NCBI GenBank assembly: GCA_020466095.1
Contig: CM035808.1
Location: 68,023,957-68,087,956, forward strand
DNA from: Chlorops oryzae
Lineage: Eukaryota; Arthropoda; Insecta; Diptera; Chloropidae
Length of the DNA stretch: 64,000 bases
Direction: 5' to 3'
Part shown: piece after piece, positions 20,512 through 31,466 of the stretch
How the letters are laid out: each line of letters begins with the position of its first letter
Position numbering within the stretch: position 1 is the stretch's first letter
Notes under the pieces: model-generated
Told to the model about the DNA's origin: nothing
The model's input: only the letters and a program-made list of their open reading frames with translations
Databases searched by the model: none
Position numbers and translations under genes: made by a program

Positions 20512-21550
20512 GCCGTGTGGGTTTTGCTGTGTCTCTCCCCACTGGAACTGCACACCCTTTTTCAACAGTTGGGTGAGCGGCTGCACTTCCCTGGAGAAAT
20601 CCTCCACAAAGCGTCGGTATCAGGATGCCATGCCCAGCAGTTTTGTGACCTCTTTTACGGTCTGCGGCGCTTTAATTGCCTGAATCGCCACCACTTTTTC
20701 TGGGTCAGTGTGGATACCCTTTCCGCTGATGATATGCCCTAGATAGCGAATCTCCTTCTTGAAGAAAGCACATTTCTCCACGTTCAACTTTATATTCGCT
20801 TCGCTCAACTACCTCAGCACCTCTTTCAGATTCGCCTTGTGCTCTTCCAGCATCTTCCCGATAACTACAATGTCGTCCAAGTACGCAAATGCGAACGTAT
20901 CCAGCTCCAGACTGATGACTTGATCCAGGGCTCGCTGGAAGGTGGCCGGGGCCGAATGAAGCCCAAACGGCCACTGGAATAAACCTCTCCCTGTTACTGT
21001 AAATGCTGTATATTTGCGACTCTCGACGGCTACCGGGATCTGACAATACCCATTCTTTAAGTCCTGAGTAGAAATGTACGTCGCATTTCGCAGCTTCTAT
21101 AGAATGTAGTTGATTTTCGGAAGGGGGTATGCATCTGGGGTGGAGTTGGCGTTTATTTTAAGAAATTCAATGCACAATCGCCATGTGTCTGGTTTCTTTC
21201 GCACCAGCACCATCGAAGAACTGTATGGGCTCTTTGACGGCTCAATGCATCCTTTCTCCAATAGTTCATCAATTTCTTTGTTGATGACGGCCTGTTTTGC
21301 CGGGTTGTAGGTGAAATACCGCTGCTTGATCGAAACATCATCCTTCATAGCGATCCGATGTTCTGTGAGGTGTGGCACACCCCTCACCATATTGAATTTT
21401 CCCAGTTCCCCGTTCAGGAACTCATTAACATCTTCCTCTTCGGTCTTCTGGTCTTTGGGCACGACTTTTCCATACTCTGGGGGTTCCTTGTTGTTCGTCC
21501 TCGGGGCCACGATCTTTATTACCTCCGTCCCTAGCTTAAACTCAGCTTAA
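20512..21550 (-). pseudogene. Element C reverse transcriptase
   Basis: RT pieces in shifting frames: ITEDxL-type start around MAPRTNNKEPPEYGK and DDVSIKQRYFTYNPAKQAVINKEIDELLEKG (21097-21510), DLKNGYCQIPV, then GLHSAPATFQRALDQV and the active-site box AYLDDIVVI (around 20870-20890, Asp-Asp intact), thumb YLGHIISGKGIHTDPEKV and LLGMAS. At least two frame changes (about 21097 and 21046/20705) and a stop near 20808 prevent translation. Confidence 0.85.
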
Positions 21551-21920
21551 ACGGCTGCCAAGAAGTCCATCCCTAGGATGACATCGTCTTTTGCATCTGG
21601 CATGACCAGAAACTGAAGTCGGGGTTCCCGATCCCCCACGCGGTTCTTTTTTTTTTCTCAGAGCCGCCGCCACCGACGTCGGGGACCGATCGGCTTAACT
21701 TACCACGACACTCGCAGATTCCGAATAAGTGTTCGTCCGTAGCATATGTGCTACAGTCTCTCGTAGAAAACTATGAGTCGCTCCCGTATCTATGACGGCA
21801 CTAATGAAATCTCCGTTCAGACACGCCTCCGTCTGGATCCTCCGACCGTCCGTCGACAAGCATTTCTTTAGGTTTCTTCGTTCGGGGAGTTGTTCCCGTC
21901 CCTCAGGCTTCCCCGTGGAG
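21551..21920 (-). pseudogene. Element C protease
   Basis: Minus strand around 21780-21800 reads GDFISAVIDTGATHSFL, an intact DTG(A) active site. KKCLSTDGRRIQ and similar spacer text lies before it and broken text after it, including a T-rich run at 21648-21657 and a stop near 21700. It starts only a few tens of bases from the primer-binding site, so the usual leader and gag are missing. Confidence 0.75.
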
Positions 21921-21937
21921 TCACTGCTCGGGCGCCA
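21921..21937 (-). promoter_or_regulatory. Primer-binding site of element C
   Basis: Minus strand TGGCGCCCGAGCAGTGA, one base from the LTR end CTTACA. Its first 14 bases equal those of the sites at 61445 and, with one change, 5693. Confidence 0.65.
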
Positions 21938-22794
21938 TTGTAAGGACCTGGATTTCCCAGCCGGGGTGTAGGTCTCAGTCTAGTCACCAGAATTCTTTCT
22001 CTCACAAAAATTTATGTTTTTTTTTAAAAAGAAACTCTAGGAGATAAACAATATAAAAATCAGTTTTATTAGTTCAGGAGAATACAGGTTCTTTTTTTAA
22101 AGGGACCGGCTATATTCAAAACTCGGTATCGAGTCAATGGTCAATACTTATCCTAAAAATCCAATTATAATACCTACAAGCTAAAATCGTTTCCTTAAAA
22201 CAAAGGCTCCCGTATTTAAAAATCTAAACGTCAGTAACGCACAATCTCTGATCTACTCTAATAATACGGTGTTCCGTCCCCACTTCGATCTGACGAGTTC
22301 TCGACTCAAACAATTTTTGTCCCGGATATGCCGGATGTATAACAGGAGAAACCCCAGACTTCCGACTAGTCTCACATGCGTGCGTACCCCCCACAGGTGT
22401 CCACCACGTGCCGCCCCGAGGAGTGTCACGTCCACTTAGGACGCCGTACTTGGCCCACGTTGTCGAAAATCTAATAAACCGTGCAATTTTCAAATAATTT
22501 ACGCGTTAGCGCTAGCAGATCAAATCGTCAGCTCTCTGCGCCGACGCTCTGCGCTCTACCACCGGCGGGTATTCACTTCGATGTATTCGTCCCGTGGAAT
22601 CCCCGCGGCCTGCAGCGTTACCCGCTGCTACTCCAATACGTCGTCGTAGCGTACCCTTCAATACCCGAGTCTCCATCCGCACACACACGCCGCGTGGAAT
22701 ACTCCCGTTATTAACAGTGCTACCAATCTGGCTACACCAAGCCCAAATATTGCGCAGTATAGCATACGAACACACATATGCATACACACGACAC

Positions 22795-24072
22795 CTGACA
22801 GAGCTAAAAGGGAAGTGCGAGGCAACCACTAATAACGTCCAACGATGGCTACAAAGAGCAGGACTGCAGCTAGCGGAACAAAAGACGGATCTGGTGCTAT
22901 TAAGCAGCCGAAAAACAGTAGAAAGAATTACCCTAAGAGTAGGAGGGCATAATATTGAATCGAGCGTGCACATTAAGTACCTGGGAATCCTAATTGATGA
23001 ACGTCTTAGCTTCAAAGAGCATTTAAGGATGGCAGGGCGCAAAGCCTTAAAAATTATCAACGCCATCGCAAGAATTCTGCCAAATACGGGAGGTCCGAAA
23101 AATATGGCGAGGAGACTGCTGGCCAACGTGGCTACATCAGTAATGATGTATGGGGCTCCGATTTGGCACGCGGCTGCAGGGCACAGATCATATCTGTGTG
23201 GTATCAGAGCAGCGTACAGACTTTCCTCACTGAGAGTGTGCTGTGCATATCGAACGGTATCGGACTTGTCGGCCGACGTTATAGCGGGAAGGCTTCCAGT
23301 TGACCTGAGGGCAAAAAGATTGGCAGCAGTATATAGGTTGAAGCAACAAAGTAGTTTCGACATGAGAAGCTTGGCTGAGGTCGAAAGGAGTTTGATTGAG
23401 CAGTGGCAGTTTAGATGGGATACTGGAACAAAAGGTCGTTGGACACACCTGCTGATCCCAGACATCAATAGCTGGCTTAAGAGGAAATATGGCGAACCAA
23501 ACTTCTACGTCTCACAGTTCCTCACAGGACATGGGCCTTTTAGGGAGTACCTCTACAAGTACAGAATAGTGGAGCATCAGTATTGTTTATACTGTGAAAA
23601 CACGGTCGAAAGCGTGGAGCATGTTTTTGTGGAGTGCGGGCGGTTTATGGAAGCACGACAAGAACTGATAATGGCATTAAACGAGCCAGTAACATGCGAG
23701 GCCATTGTCAGAAGGATGGTGAGCTCTGAAGAAATGTGGAATAGAATTGGCTTCGTCATCACTGCAATAATGTTGCAGCTACGGCGGGATGAAAGAAGAG
23801 ACAATATATAGATTGATAGCTAATTAAGAGCCAATGCTCTAATCCCAGCTCTGCGAAGTAATGCCTCAATCTGACGGTACCGTAGAGCACGATGTGGGAA
23901 GCGACACTAAGGGAGGTTAAGGTTTAGTACGTAGGTGTGTTTTCTTGCCAGTTCGAAAAATGCTGTTGCATGAAACGGGCGTAAACCCAAAAGGGGGTGG
24001 TAGCAGGGAACACAAATCGTGCATACTATCAAGGTAACAGCTTTGATAGTATCTTTTAGAAGATTCCCTCCC

Positions 24073-24107
<35 letters not shown>
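22795..24107 (+). mobile_element. 5'-truncated R1-type LINE
   Basis: Inserted in F: CACGACAC occurs on both sides (22787-22794 and 24108-24115) as target duplication, and a 31-A tail lies at 24077-24107. The left copy of F has no insertion at the corresponding place (about 16151). It contains only the last third of ORF2 and a ~270-bp 3' UTR. Confidence 0.92.
22801..23811 (+). pseudogene. C-terminal part of R1-type LINE ORF2
   Basis: Open frame for the RT thumb and C-terminal domain of an R1-clade LINE. Starts at TELKGKCEATTNNVQRWL and includes HIKYLGILIDERLSF, SVMMYGAPIWH and the Trp-rich WTHLLIPDINSWLKRKYGEPNFYVSQFLTGHG. The cysteine-histidine motif CLYCENTVESVEHVFVEC (CX2CX7-8HX4C) is the zinc finger found at the end of R1/RT1-like proteins. 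The RT catalytic core and endonuclease are missing because of 5' truncation. The ATG at 22594 lies in the host LTR, so the first ~68 codons of that frame are not LINE sequence. No stops until 23811, so it is a fairly recent insertion, but dead on arrival. Confidence 0.9.
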
Positions 24108-24108
<1 letters not shown>

Positions 24109-24119
24109 ACGACACGTGG

Positions 24120-24830
24120 GCTACGACCGTTATGAACAGTGCTACCAATTTAGCTACCGAACCCCAAGATTGCGCAGTATAGCATACGAACACACATGTG
24201 CATACACACGACACGTGGGCTACGACCGTTATGAACAGTGCTACCAATTTGTCTACCAAAACCCAAGATCGCAAAGTACAGCATACGAAATCTCATATGC
24301 ATACACACGACTCGTGGGTTGCTACAGTTATTATCAGTGCTACCAATTTAACTTCTCCCCGAACTATTTCTAGCTTCGGTCTACCGTTAAGTTCTAGCCG
24401 TTTCTATATTTCTATATTTATTCAAATAGTCTCAAGTATTGCGATTGCCGGCATACAATAACTCATATGCACGCACACGATACTTGAAATTCTCCCCTTT
24501 TACGGTTAAAAGCTATGGCTTTCTATCTCCGTTCCGAAATTTTCAGTATTGCGATTGCCGACATACGATGACTCATATGCACACACACGATACTTGGAAT
24601 TCTTCCACTTACGGTCGAACGCTACCACTTTCTGTTTCCGTTCCGAGATTCTCAGTATGACGATTGCCAGCATACGATGACTCATATGCACAAACACGAT
24701 ACTCGGAATTCTCCCATTTACGGTTCGACGCTATCACTTTCTATTTCCGTTCCGAAATTCTCATCATTGCGATTGCCGGCATACGATGACTCATATGCAC
24801 GCACACGATACTTGGAATTTGACTATTTCC
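24120..24830. repeat. Tandem repeats of F right (continuation)
   Basis: About three ~100-bp units (24137, 24237, 24333) and four ~110-bp units starting near 24437, 24546, 24656 and 24765. The left copy has one 110-bp unit fewer. Confidence 0.85.
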
Positions 24831-25220
24831 CTTTCAGTGCTACCAATAGCGATCTACTATGACTTCTACACTCCACAGTCTCAAATATTCATGCAAAATT
24901 TTCTGTGAAATCTACACCACTTACGGTTCTTTCCGCCTGACACCTCGGTGAAATCACCGCCTGTCCTTCCTCTCCTCCGTCGCTCAAGAAGCGCCTACTG
25001 CCCCTGTCTCGCTTGCTGGATGCGATCGGAAGCCTTGTCTTCGGAGGAATTTCGTAGTGTTCGCTTCGTACTGCTATCTCGATTCTCTGGTAGCCCTCGT
25101 TATCAGGAATTGTTCGTCGTATTAATTTTTACCCTTGGATTCTCAAAGTCCGTGCTCGTTGCTGCTTGAAAATGCGATGTCTGAACTCGTTGATTGCCAA
25201 ATTTCAAGTGACGCCATGAC

Positions 25221-25462
25221 TAGAGCGTGTATTTTTAAGCATTTATAAAATTGAAGCGTACTTTATGGGGCAAAAAATTTGTTAAATTTACATAAAGTTA
25301 AGATTCAAATCGATTTTTAGCCTATTTAAGACTTTTTCAAAGCTAGGAAATCCCCTTGAAGTTCAAACTCGCTACTTATTTCCAAAATGGTGATAAGAAA
25401 AAAAAATCCCCCCCCCACAAAGTATGCTTTAAATTTATAAATGCTTAAAAATACACGCTCTA
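25221..25462. mobile_element. hAT-type MITE, 242 bp
   Basis: Perfect 8-bp target duplication GCCATGAC at 25213-25220 and 25463-25470. Terminal inverted repeats of ~50 bp begin TAGAGCGTGTATTTTTAAGC and match the other end with few differences. An 8-bp duplication and a TAGNG tip are hAT hallmarks. A C9 run lies in the interior. The allelic position in F left (about 17059) is empty. No coding capacity. Confidence 0.93.
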
Positions 25463-25501
25463 GCCATGACACGTTTTTCTCTCGAACATTCTGTCCAGTG
25501 C

Positions 25502-26195
25502 CTTTTATCTTTTTTTTATGCATTCAAAATACCAATAAACACATTTTCCAATAAAAATTTAACTGCACTGCACTTACATATAATATAACAAATGAAATTT
25601 TCTCGCACGTAGAATCAAGTTTGTCAAAATTTCGAAACTTATATCACTCTCATGTTTGCATATCAACGAGAGGGCCTGTGATGGTTTGAAGGTGATCTTG
25701 CGCCTTAGCACTGCAATCGGGCGGAATGTTCATGCAGACGTCGTAATGCAGTGCGGAGAACAGTTTCCCTTAATATGCTAAAATGCAACCATCGTCTGTC
25801 TGCAACAAGTTGCCAAAGAATTGCATATCATGCGTTGCATCCGCGCCGAACTATTTTGATTCTTGTATCGAACGTTAATACGATCACATCAAGTGTCTCT
25901 TAATATTTCTCCGCGATAATATTCCAATCCTTTTTATATATTTTTTACTTCTAAAATAATTTATTTTCAATTTATTATCCCGCTTTCAAACTTTATGTTA
26001 TTAAATTACTCTACGAAACATATTTCTCCGAATCAGCAGAAAACGGCCGCGATCGAATTCAAACCAATCACACGTAAGAATTCTCCCATAATTCTTTACA
26101 ATAAAGAAACTATATATTTCTTCCAAATCGTGTATAAATTCTCTTTTATATTCTCGGCTATTCCCGGATTCTCGAAATACACGTCCTGAGCTAAT
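25502..26195. other. Unassigned 0.7-kb stretch
   Basis: Mixed composition, several short ORFs without recognisable content. It could be true intergenic DNA next to the repeats. Confidence 0.35.
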
Positions 26196-27500
26196 TATTA
26201 TTTTTTAAATTTTATTAATTTTTATTTTTTTATTTTTTATTATTTTATTTTTTATTTTTATTATTTTATTATTTGTATTTATTATTGTATTTTTATTATT
26301 TTTATTTGTCAAAATTTTTTATTTGTTTAATTTTTTATTCTTTTGATTTTTTGTTAGTTTAATGTTTTTGTTTAATTTTTTTTTGCCTATTTTTTGGTCA
26401 AATTTTTTTTATTTGTCTAATTTTTTTATTTGTCGATTTTTATTACTAATTATTTTTTTTTTATTTGTCTAATTTTTTTATTTGCCTAAGTTTTTATTTG
26501 TCTAATTTTTTTATTTGTCTAATTTTTTTTATTTGTCTTATATTTCTATTAATCTAATTTTTTCATTTGTTTAATTTTTTAATATGTCAAATTTTTTTAT
26601 TAATGTATTTATTTTATCTGTCAAATTTTTTTATTTGTCACTTTAATAAATAATCTGTCTATTTTATTTTAATTTATTTGTTTAATTTTTTTATTTGTCT
26701 TATTTTTTTAAATGTTAAATTTTTTTTATTTGTCAAATTAAAATTATTCAATTAGTCAAATTTTTTTAATAATCTAATTTTTTTATCTGGCTAATTTTTT
26801 ATTAATCTATTTTTTTTATTTTTCTATTTTTGTATTTGTCTAAATCAATTTTTTTGTCAAATTTTTTTATTTTTATAATTTTTTTATTTGTCTAATTTTT
26901 TTTATTTGTCTATTTTTTTTACTTGTCTATTTTTTTTATTAATCTAAATTTATTTGTTTGTCTAATTTTTTTATTTGTTAATTTTTTTTATATGTTTAAT
27001 TTTTTTTGTTTTTAAAATTTTATTATGTCAAATTTTTTTTATTTGTCTAATTTTTTATTAATCTAATTTTTTTTATTTGTGTAATTTTTTTAAATTGTCT
27101 TTTTTTTTATTAATCTAATATTTTTTATTTGTCTAAATTTTTTATTTGTATAATTTTTTTTATTTGTCTAATTTTCTTATTACTCAAATTTTTTTTGGCT
27201 AATTTTTTATATGTCAATTTCTTTTATTTGTAAAATTTTTTATTAGCTTAATGTTTTTGTTTCATTTTTTTTTTGCCTATTTTTTTGGTCTAATTATCGT
27301 TAATTGTCGATTTTTATTATTATTTAATTTTTTTTTATTTGTCTAATTTTTTGATTTGTCTAATTCTTTTATTAATCAAATTTTTTATAAATCGAATTTT
27401 TTTATTTGTCTAATTTTTAATTAATCTAATTTTTTTCATTTCTCTAATTTTTTTTATTTGTCTTCTTTTTTTTATTTGTTAATTTTTGTATTAATGTAAT
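26196..27500. repeat. T-rich minisatellite, ~17-20-bp unit, 1.3 kb
   Basis: Dozens of degenerate copies of a unit like AATTTTTTTATTTGTCT with variants (TTATTAATCTAA, TTTTTTGCCTA). Strand-asymmetric: nearly all pyrimidine T on the plus strand. It ends exactly where the BEL LTR begins. Confidence 0.93.
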
Positions 27501-27771
27501 TGTTGCGATTAAGATATAGTTTTGTATAAATCGTACAGTGTAAAGAGGTATTAAAGGTTTGCCGTGTAAAGGCGCACATAGTTGTCCAGTATAAATTGTA
27601 TGTAAAGCGATAGCAAGTTTCGATATGTAGCATACATCCCCATTTTGATGTTTTCATTTGATTTAAATTAGCAGAGCAGGAAGCACACGAAAGTGAAAGA
27701 TTGAATTATCTTTTATTTTATAACATGTTATTTGTAACACTTTTAATTTTTTTTATTTATGTTAACGTAGG
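27501..27771 (+). repeat. BEL 5' LTR (at least this portion)
   Basis: Begins TGTTGCGATTAAG and matches 32684-32954 throughout. Its true end, beyond 27771, cannot be fixed because the 3' copy is truncated there. 27772-28231 is leader without an ORF. The primer-binding site was not identified. Confidence 0.85.
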
Positions 27772-28231
27772 AAATAAAAACTCACACTCTCACTCTACAA
27801 CGTATTTTACTGAGTTTTTATTTGATCTGCTCGAAAGAATCGGAACATCTTTTTATTTCACTTTCTTTCGCGTGGAACGAAAGATGAAAATATTCATCCG
27901 GCCGGAACTTTGAAAAGAAGCCAGCGATTGAAAAGATAAGTGGAGCCCTTCGAGAAGGAGGAAGACCTTTGTGATCAAAGCAGCGAAGCAACCAGCGACA
28001 TCGGTGCGTGTTAGCAGAGCACTCACAGAAAACCGAAAGGGAAGAAAGAGACAACTGCTGAAGGTTGATTCTGAGAAGCAAAGGGAATTCATGTGAAATT
28101 GAGCAACGCTTTGAGACAAAATTGAGGTTAGGGTTGCGTGGAAGTAAAACGGGTAAGTGCTTGCGAGATCTGTTTCGAGATTGATTGGGGTTCAAGTGGT
28201 GGTGCGATAGGTATTGTGAGTTGTAAAGAAA

Positions 28232-29160
28232 ATGCCTATTTTTCGTTCGAACAAAAAGAAAGCTCTCAGAGAGCCCATTAAACCCGAAGAAGATAAAACT
28301 GAAGTTCTATCGTGTGTGTCAGAACACGAACAACGGTGGGATTACACAGAGTTGGATGACACATTTGAAGTACAGGAACGATGTTGTGGAGAATCCGTTT
28401 ATGAGCAGGGTTACGAAGCTCAAATTGGCGAAATGACAAAAAAGATACGACAGCTTCAATTGGAGCGGCATCTGCAGAGGCAGCGGCAAATAGTAACAAA
28501 GGGGCTGCATCGGTGAATATGAACGGTAACACTGGTTCCAAGGAGCAAGCTGGTGATGATTCCCTAAAAGCAGTGCTACAGAAATTAAATAATACATTGA
28601 TGAAAAAAGAATCGGTGTATAAAGGTAAGATTGTTGATTTGCCAGAGTTTAACGGTGAGCCTGAGACGTGGCCAATGTTTGTTGAAATGTTTGATATGAC
28701 GACAGAGGAATATAATTACAATGACAGGCAAAACTTACTAAGGCTACAGAAGGCATTAAAGGGAAAGGCCAAGGAAGTCGTGGAATGTTTGCTTATTCAC
28801 AGTTGTAACGAAAGCAGCATGCTGGAAGTTTTGAGAGATCGCTTCGGTAATCCTGAAGCTCTCGTTTAAAGTGAAGTTGCCCGAATAAGAGCATTTCCTA
28901 CGATACCTGAGAACCGAATCGAGCAGTTAGTTCCCTTCGCGACGAAGGTGCAAAATCTGACTTCTTTTTTGTTGGCAGCCGGGTGTGAGCGTCATTTGGC
29001 AAATCCCAGCCTAATGGAAGAATTGGTTCTGAAACTGCCTATGCAGAGACGCCTGGAGTGGGCAAAGCATGCTTTAAGCGTTGAACCGTATCCTACAATT
29101 GTTGATTTAAGCGAATGGTTGCAGTCTTTGGCCCGGGTGATCGGTCTTATGTTATGTGTT
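28232..29160 (+). pseudogene. BEL gag (DUF1759-like), frame-broken
   Basis: ATG at 28232 opens MPIFRSNKKKALREP with a coiled, charged segment (EMTKKIRQLQLERHLQRQRQ). A shift near 28510 moves to the next frame with VDLPEFNGEPETWPMFVEMFD and NYNDRQNLLRLQKALKGKAKE, the DUF1759 capsid-like signature of BEL/Pao Gags. A stop at 28867-28869 interrupts RFGNPEALV. The same frame then gives AFPTIPENRIEQLVPFATKV and SLMEELVLKLPMQRRLEW. Gag forms particles around element RNA. This copy could not. Confidence 0.85.
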
Positions 29161-31466
29161 TAAATGCTGAAAAAGATAAGAGTGAACCAGATAAGAACAA
29201 GGGTCGGAACCGACTATTTCATGCAAGCAATACGGAGAACGGTAAACGAGAAGTTCAAGAGGCTAAGGCAAGCGATCAGAAGAATAAATTCGCAGCTTGT
29301 AAGGAACCACATATCCTCGAAGGGTGTTCAAAGTTCAAGAACATGTCAGTCAAACAAAGATGGCGCGTTGTTCGGCAAGGTCAACTGCGTTTTGGTTGCT
29401 TAAAGCGAGGTCATCGGAGTTTTGACTGCAAAGAGCGTCAACATAAGAGGATGCTGGAGTCAGGGCTCACAGTACTTAAGTTGTTGCATGAGGTTAACGA
29501 TGATACCGACGAATCCAGGGATGGGAATACAGCTACAGCGCATATCTATACGAATATCGCGCTTCCAAGGCGAAGTTCTAAGCTCTCGCTTAAAACATTA
29601 CCGGTAAGACTGTATGCAAATGGAGTGGCAGTGACCTGCTACGCCTTCTTTGATGATGGGTCATCGGTTTCCTTGATGAACAAAAATTTGGCTGCAAGAT
29701 TGGGCTTGAAAGGAACAAAGGAGAGCCTTACACTTCAGTGGTTCGGCAACAATACTGTGACTGAATCATCCAGCCGCTATGATTTGAAAATATCGGGAAT
29801 TCAAAGCAACAGTAACATCTTTGATATTAAGGATGTTAGGACAGTGGATGATCTCAGCTTGCCATCACAAACAATCAAATTGAAAGATTTGCACATGAAA
29901 TATCGCCACATGCGTAAACTGCCGATATATGAATGCAACGGTGAGGTACCGCAGCTGCTTTTTGGTATCGATAATGCTCACTTAGGAGTAGCATGCAGAA
30001 CTATTGGTGGCGGATGGAAGGGTCCAATTGCAGTGCTGACAAAGCTTGGCTGGATGATATATGGTAAGATGGATTGTGCCGATTCTGAAACAAAGGGTCA
30101 ATTGTATCTAGCTCGGGAAATAAAAAATGACCGCTTGGAAAAGCTTCTGACAGACTATATCGTTAACGAGAGCATCGGTGTACGTGAGGCGACACACGTG
30201 GAATCAGAGCAGGTTGTTCGAGCGAAAGAAATTCTATCCCAAACGACGAAACGCATTGGTGCCCGGTTTGAGGCGGGACTTTTATGGAAAAATGACAGCA
30301 TGAGACTTCCCAGCAGCAGAGAAATGGCGTTGAAACGCCTGATTTCATTGGAAAGAAAATTTGATGCAAACGAGGATTACAAAAAGGAATACATCAACAA
30401 AATTGATGAATACTTAGCGAAGAACTATGCGCGGAAACTGTCACAGAAAGAACTTCGAACACCGAAATGGCGTGAATGGTATTTGCCTCATTTTGGAGTT
30501 TACAATCCGAACAAACCGGGTAAATTGCGGCTCGTATTTGACGCGGCGGCTGAGGTTCACGGAGTGTCCTTGAATCCTATGTTGCTGACTGGACCAGATG
30601 AGGGTAAGCCATTGGACGCCATTCTTATGCAGTTTCGTCAGGGAAAGATTGGTGTTTGTGCAGATATTGTGCAAATGTTCCATCAAATAAGGATTCGATT
30701 AGAAGACCAACCAACACAGAGATTTTTTTGGCGAAGGGACAAAACCGATCCTGTGCAGGAATATGTGATGATATCCATGATATTTGGATCAAATTGTTCT
30801 CCCTGTTCCGCGCAAAACATAAAAAACAAAAATGCAAGGGAGTACGAGAAGGTTTATCCAACAGCTGCAGCCATAACAATCGAGAACAACTATGTTGGTG
30901 ACATGGTGCACGCGTTTGACACCGAAGAAAATGCGATAGCGACAACAAAGCAAGTAACTTGGATCCACAAGCAGGGAGGTTTTGATCTTGAAAGATTTGT
31001 TTCCAATTCGGCGCTGATGAATGCCGAATTAAACAAAAACGAAAAATGTACAGAGGTATTGAGCCTCGATAAAGGAAACGACTCCAATTTCCAGAAGGTT
31101 CTGGGAATGTATTGGGATACATTTGATGATTGCTTCAAATATTTTTTGGCCTTTGGAAAGGTGAATGATGTGCGACCACCGACGAAACGCGAAGTATTAA
31201 GCATTACAATGTCGGTGTTTGATCCGTTTAATGCCGTGGCTTATTATTTGAGAATGGCCAAGCTGATTCTTCAGTCGATATGTCAACAACAGCTGACTTG
31301 GGATGAGCCCATCACTGAGGAAATATTCCAGGCATGGACGAAATGGAAGCAAAATTTGGAGGATATTAAACGCATCAAGATACCTCGTTGGTACGGGAAT
31401 GGATGCCTAAGAAACGAAGGAGTTGTGGATAAAAGCAGTAGTCTGTACAAGTCGACGCCTATTTAA
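29115..31466 (+). pseudogene. BEL zinc knuckles, protease and RT (copy 1); catalytic YVDD changed to YVGD
   Basis: Open for 783 codons; the first Met is internal to the old polyprotein. Degenerate knuckles lie at residues 62-71 and 92-105, where the first Cys of RFGCLKRGHRSFDC is missing. Aspartic protease DDGSSVSLM at 180-188 is intact. RT domain: NKPGKLRLVFDAAAEVHGVSLN, IVQMFHQIRI, then NYVGDMVHAF at 592-601, where the second residue of the catalytic Asp pair region is Gly (30897-30899). The family has YVDD. After WTKWKQNLEDIKRIKIPRWYG the text jumps directly to an integrase-type start, so RNase H is deleted. Despite its length the protein cannot be an active RT. Present almost unchanged in copy 2. 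Confidence 0.9.

Larger units (their letters stand above)
17432..21938 (-). mobile_element. Gag-less Ty3/gypsy element C, minus strand, degenerate
   Basis: From the right: primer-binding site, then almost immediately protease, RT, RNase H and integrase, then an extra 3' ORF and a polypurine tract. Same lineage as element B, with parallel integrase text (CVPKPWRERILRENHDEVTAGH versus the B counterpart) but clearly diverged. Many stops and shifts and a ~250-bp foreign insertion make it dead. No capsid or zinc-knuckle region remains. Confidence 0.85.
21939..25501 (-). repeat. Long LTR-like repeat F, right copy, with nested insertions
   Basis: Starts TGTAAGG beside the primer-binding site, so it acts as the 5' LTR of C. 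From about 22170 it matches the left copy, but the first ~230 bp (the U5 side) are different. It is interrupted by an R1-type LINE (22795-24107) and a hAT MITE (25221-25462). Similarity to the left copy stops at about 25501, so the U3 start is missing. Confidence 0.7.

Noticed and set aside
22594..22800. First ~68 codons of the plus-strand 405-codon frame as a protein domain
   Set aside because: They lie in the host LTR-like repeat F, outside the LINE target duplication.
30625..31204. Antisense ORFs of 165 and 104 codons (and their copies at 40855-41434)
   Set aside because: Shadows of the BEL RT frame, no family features, duplicated only because the block is duplicated.
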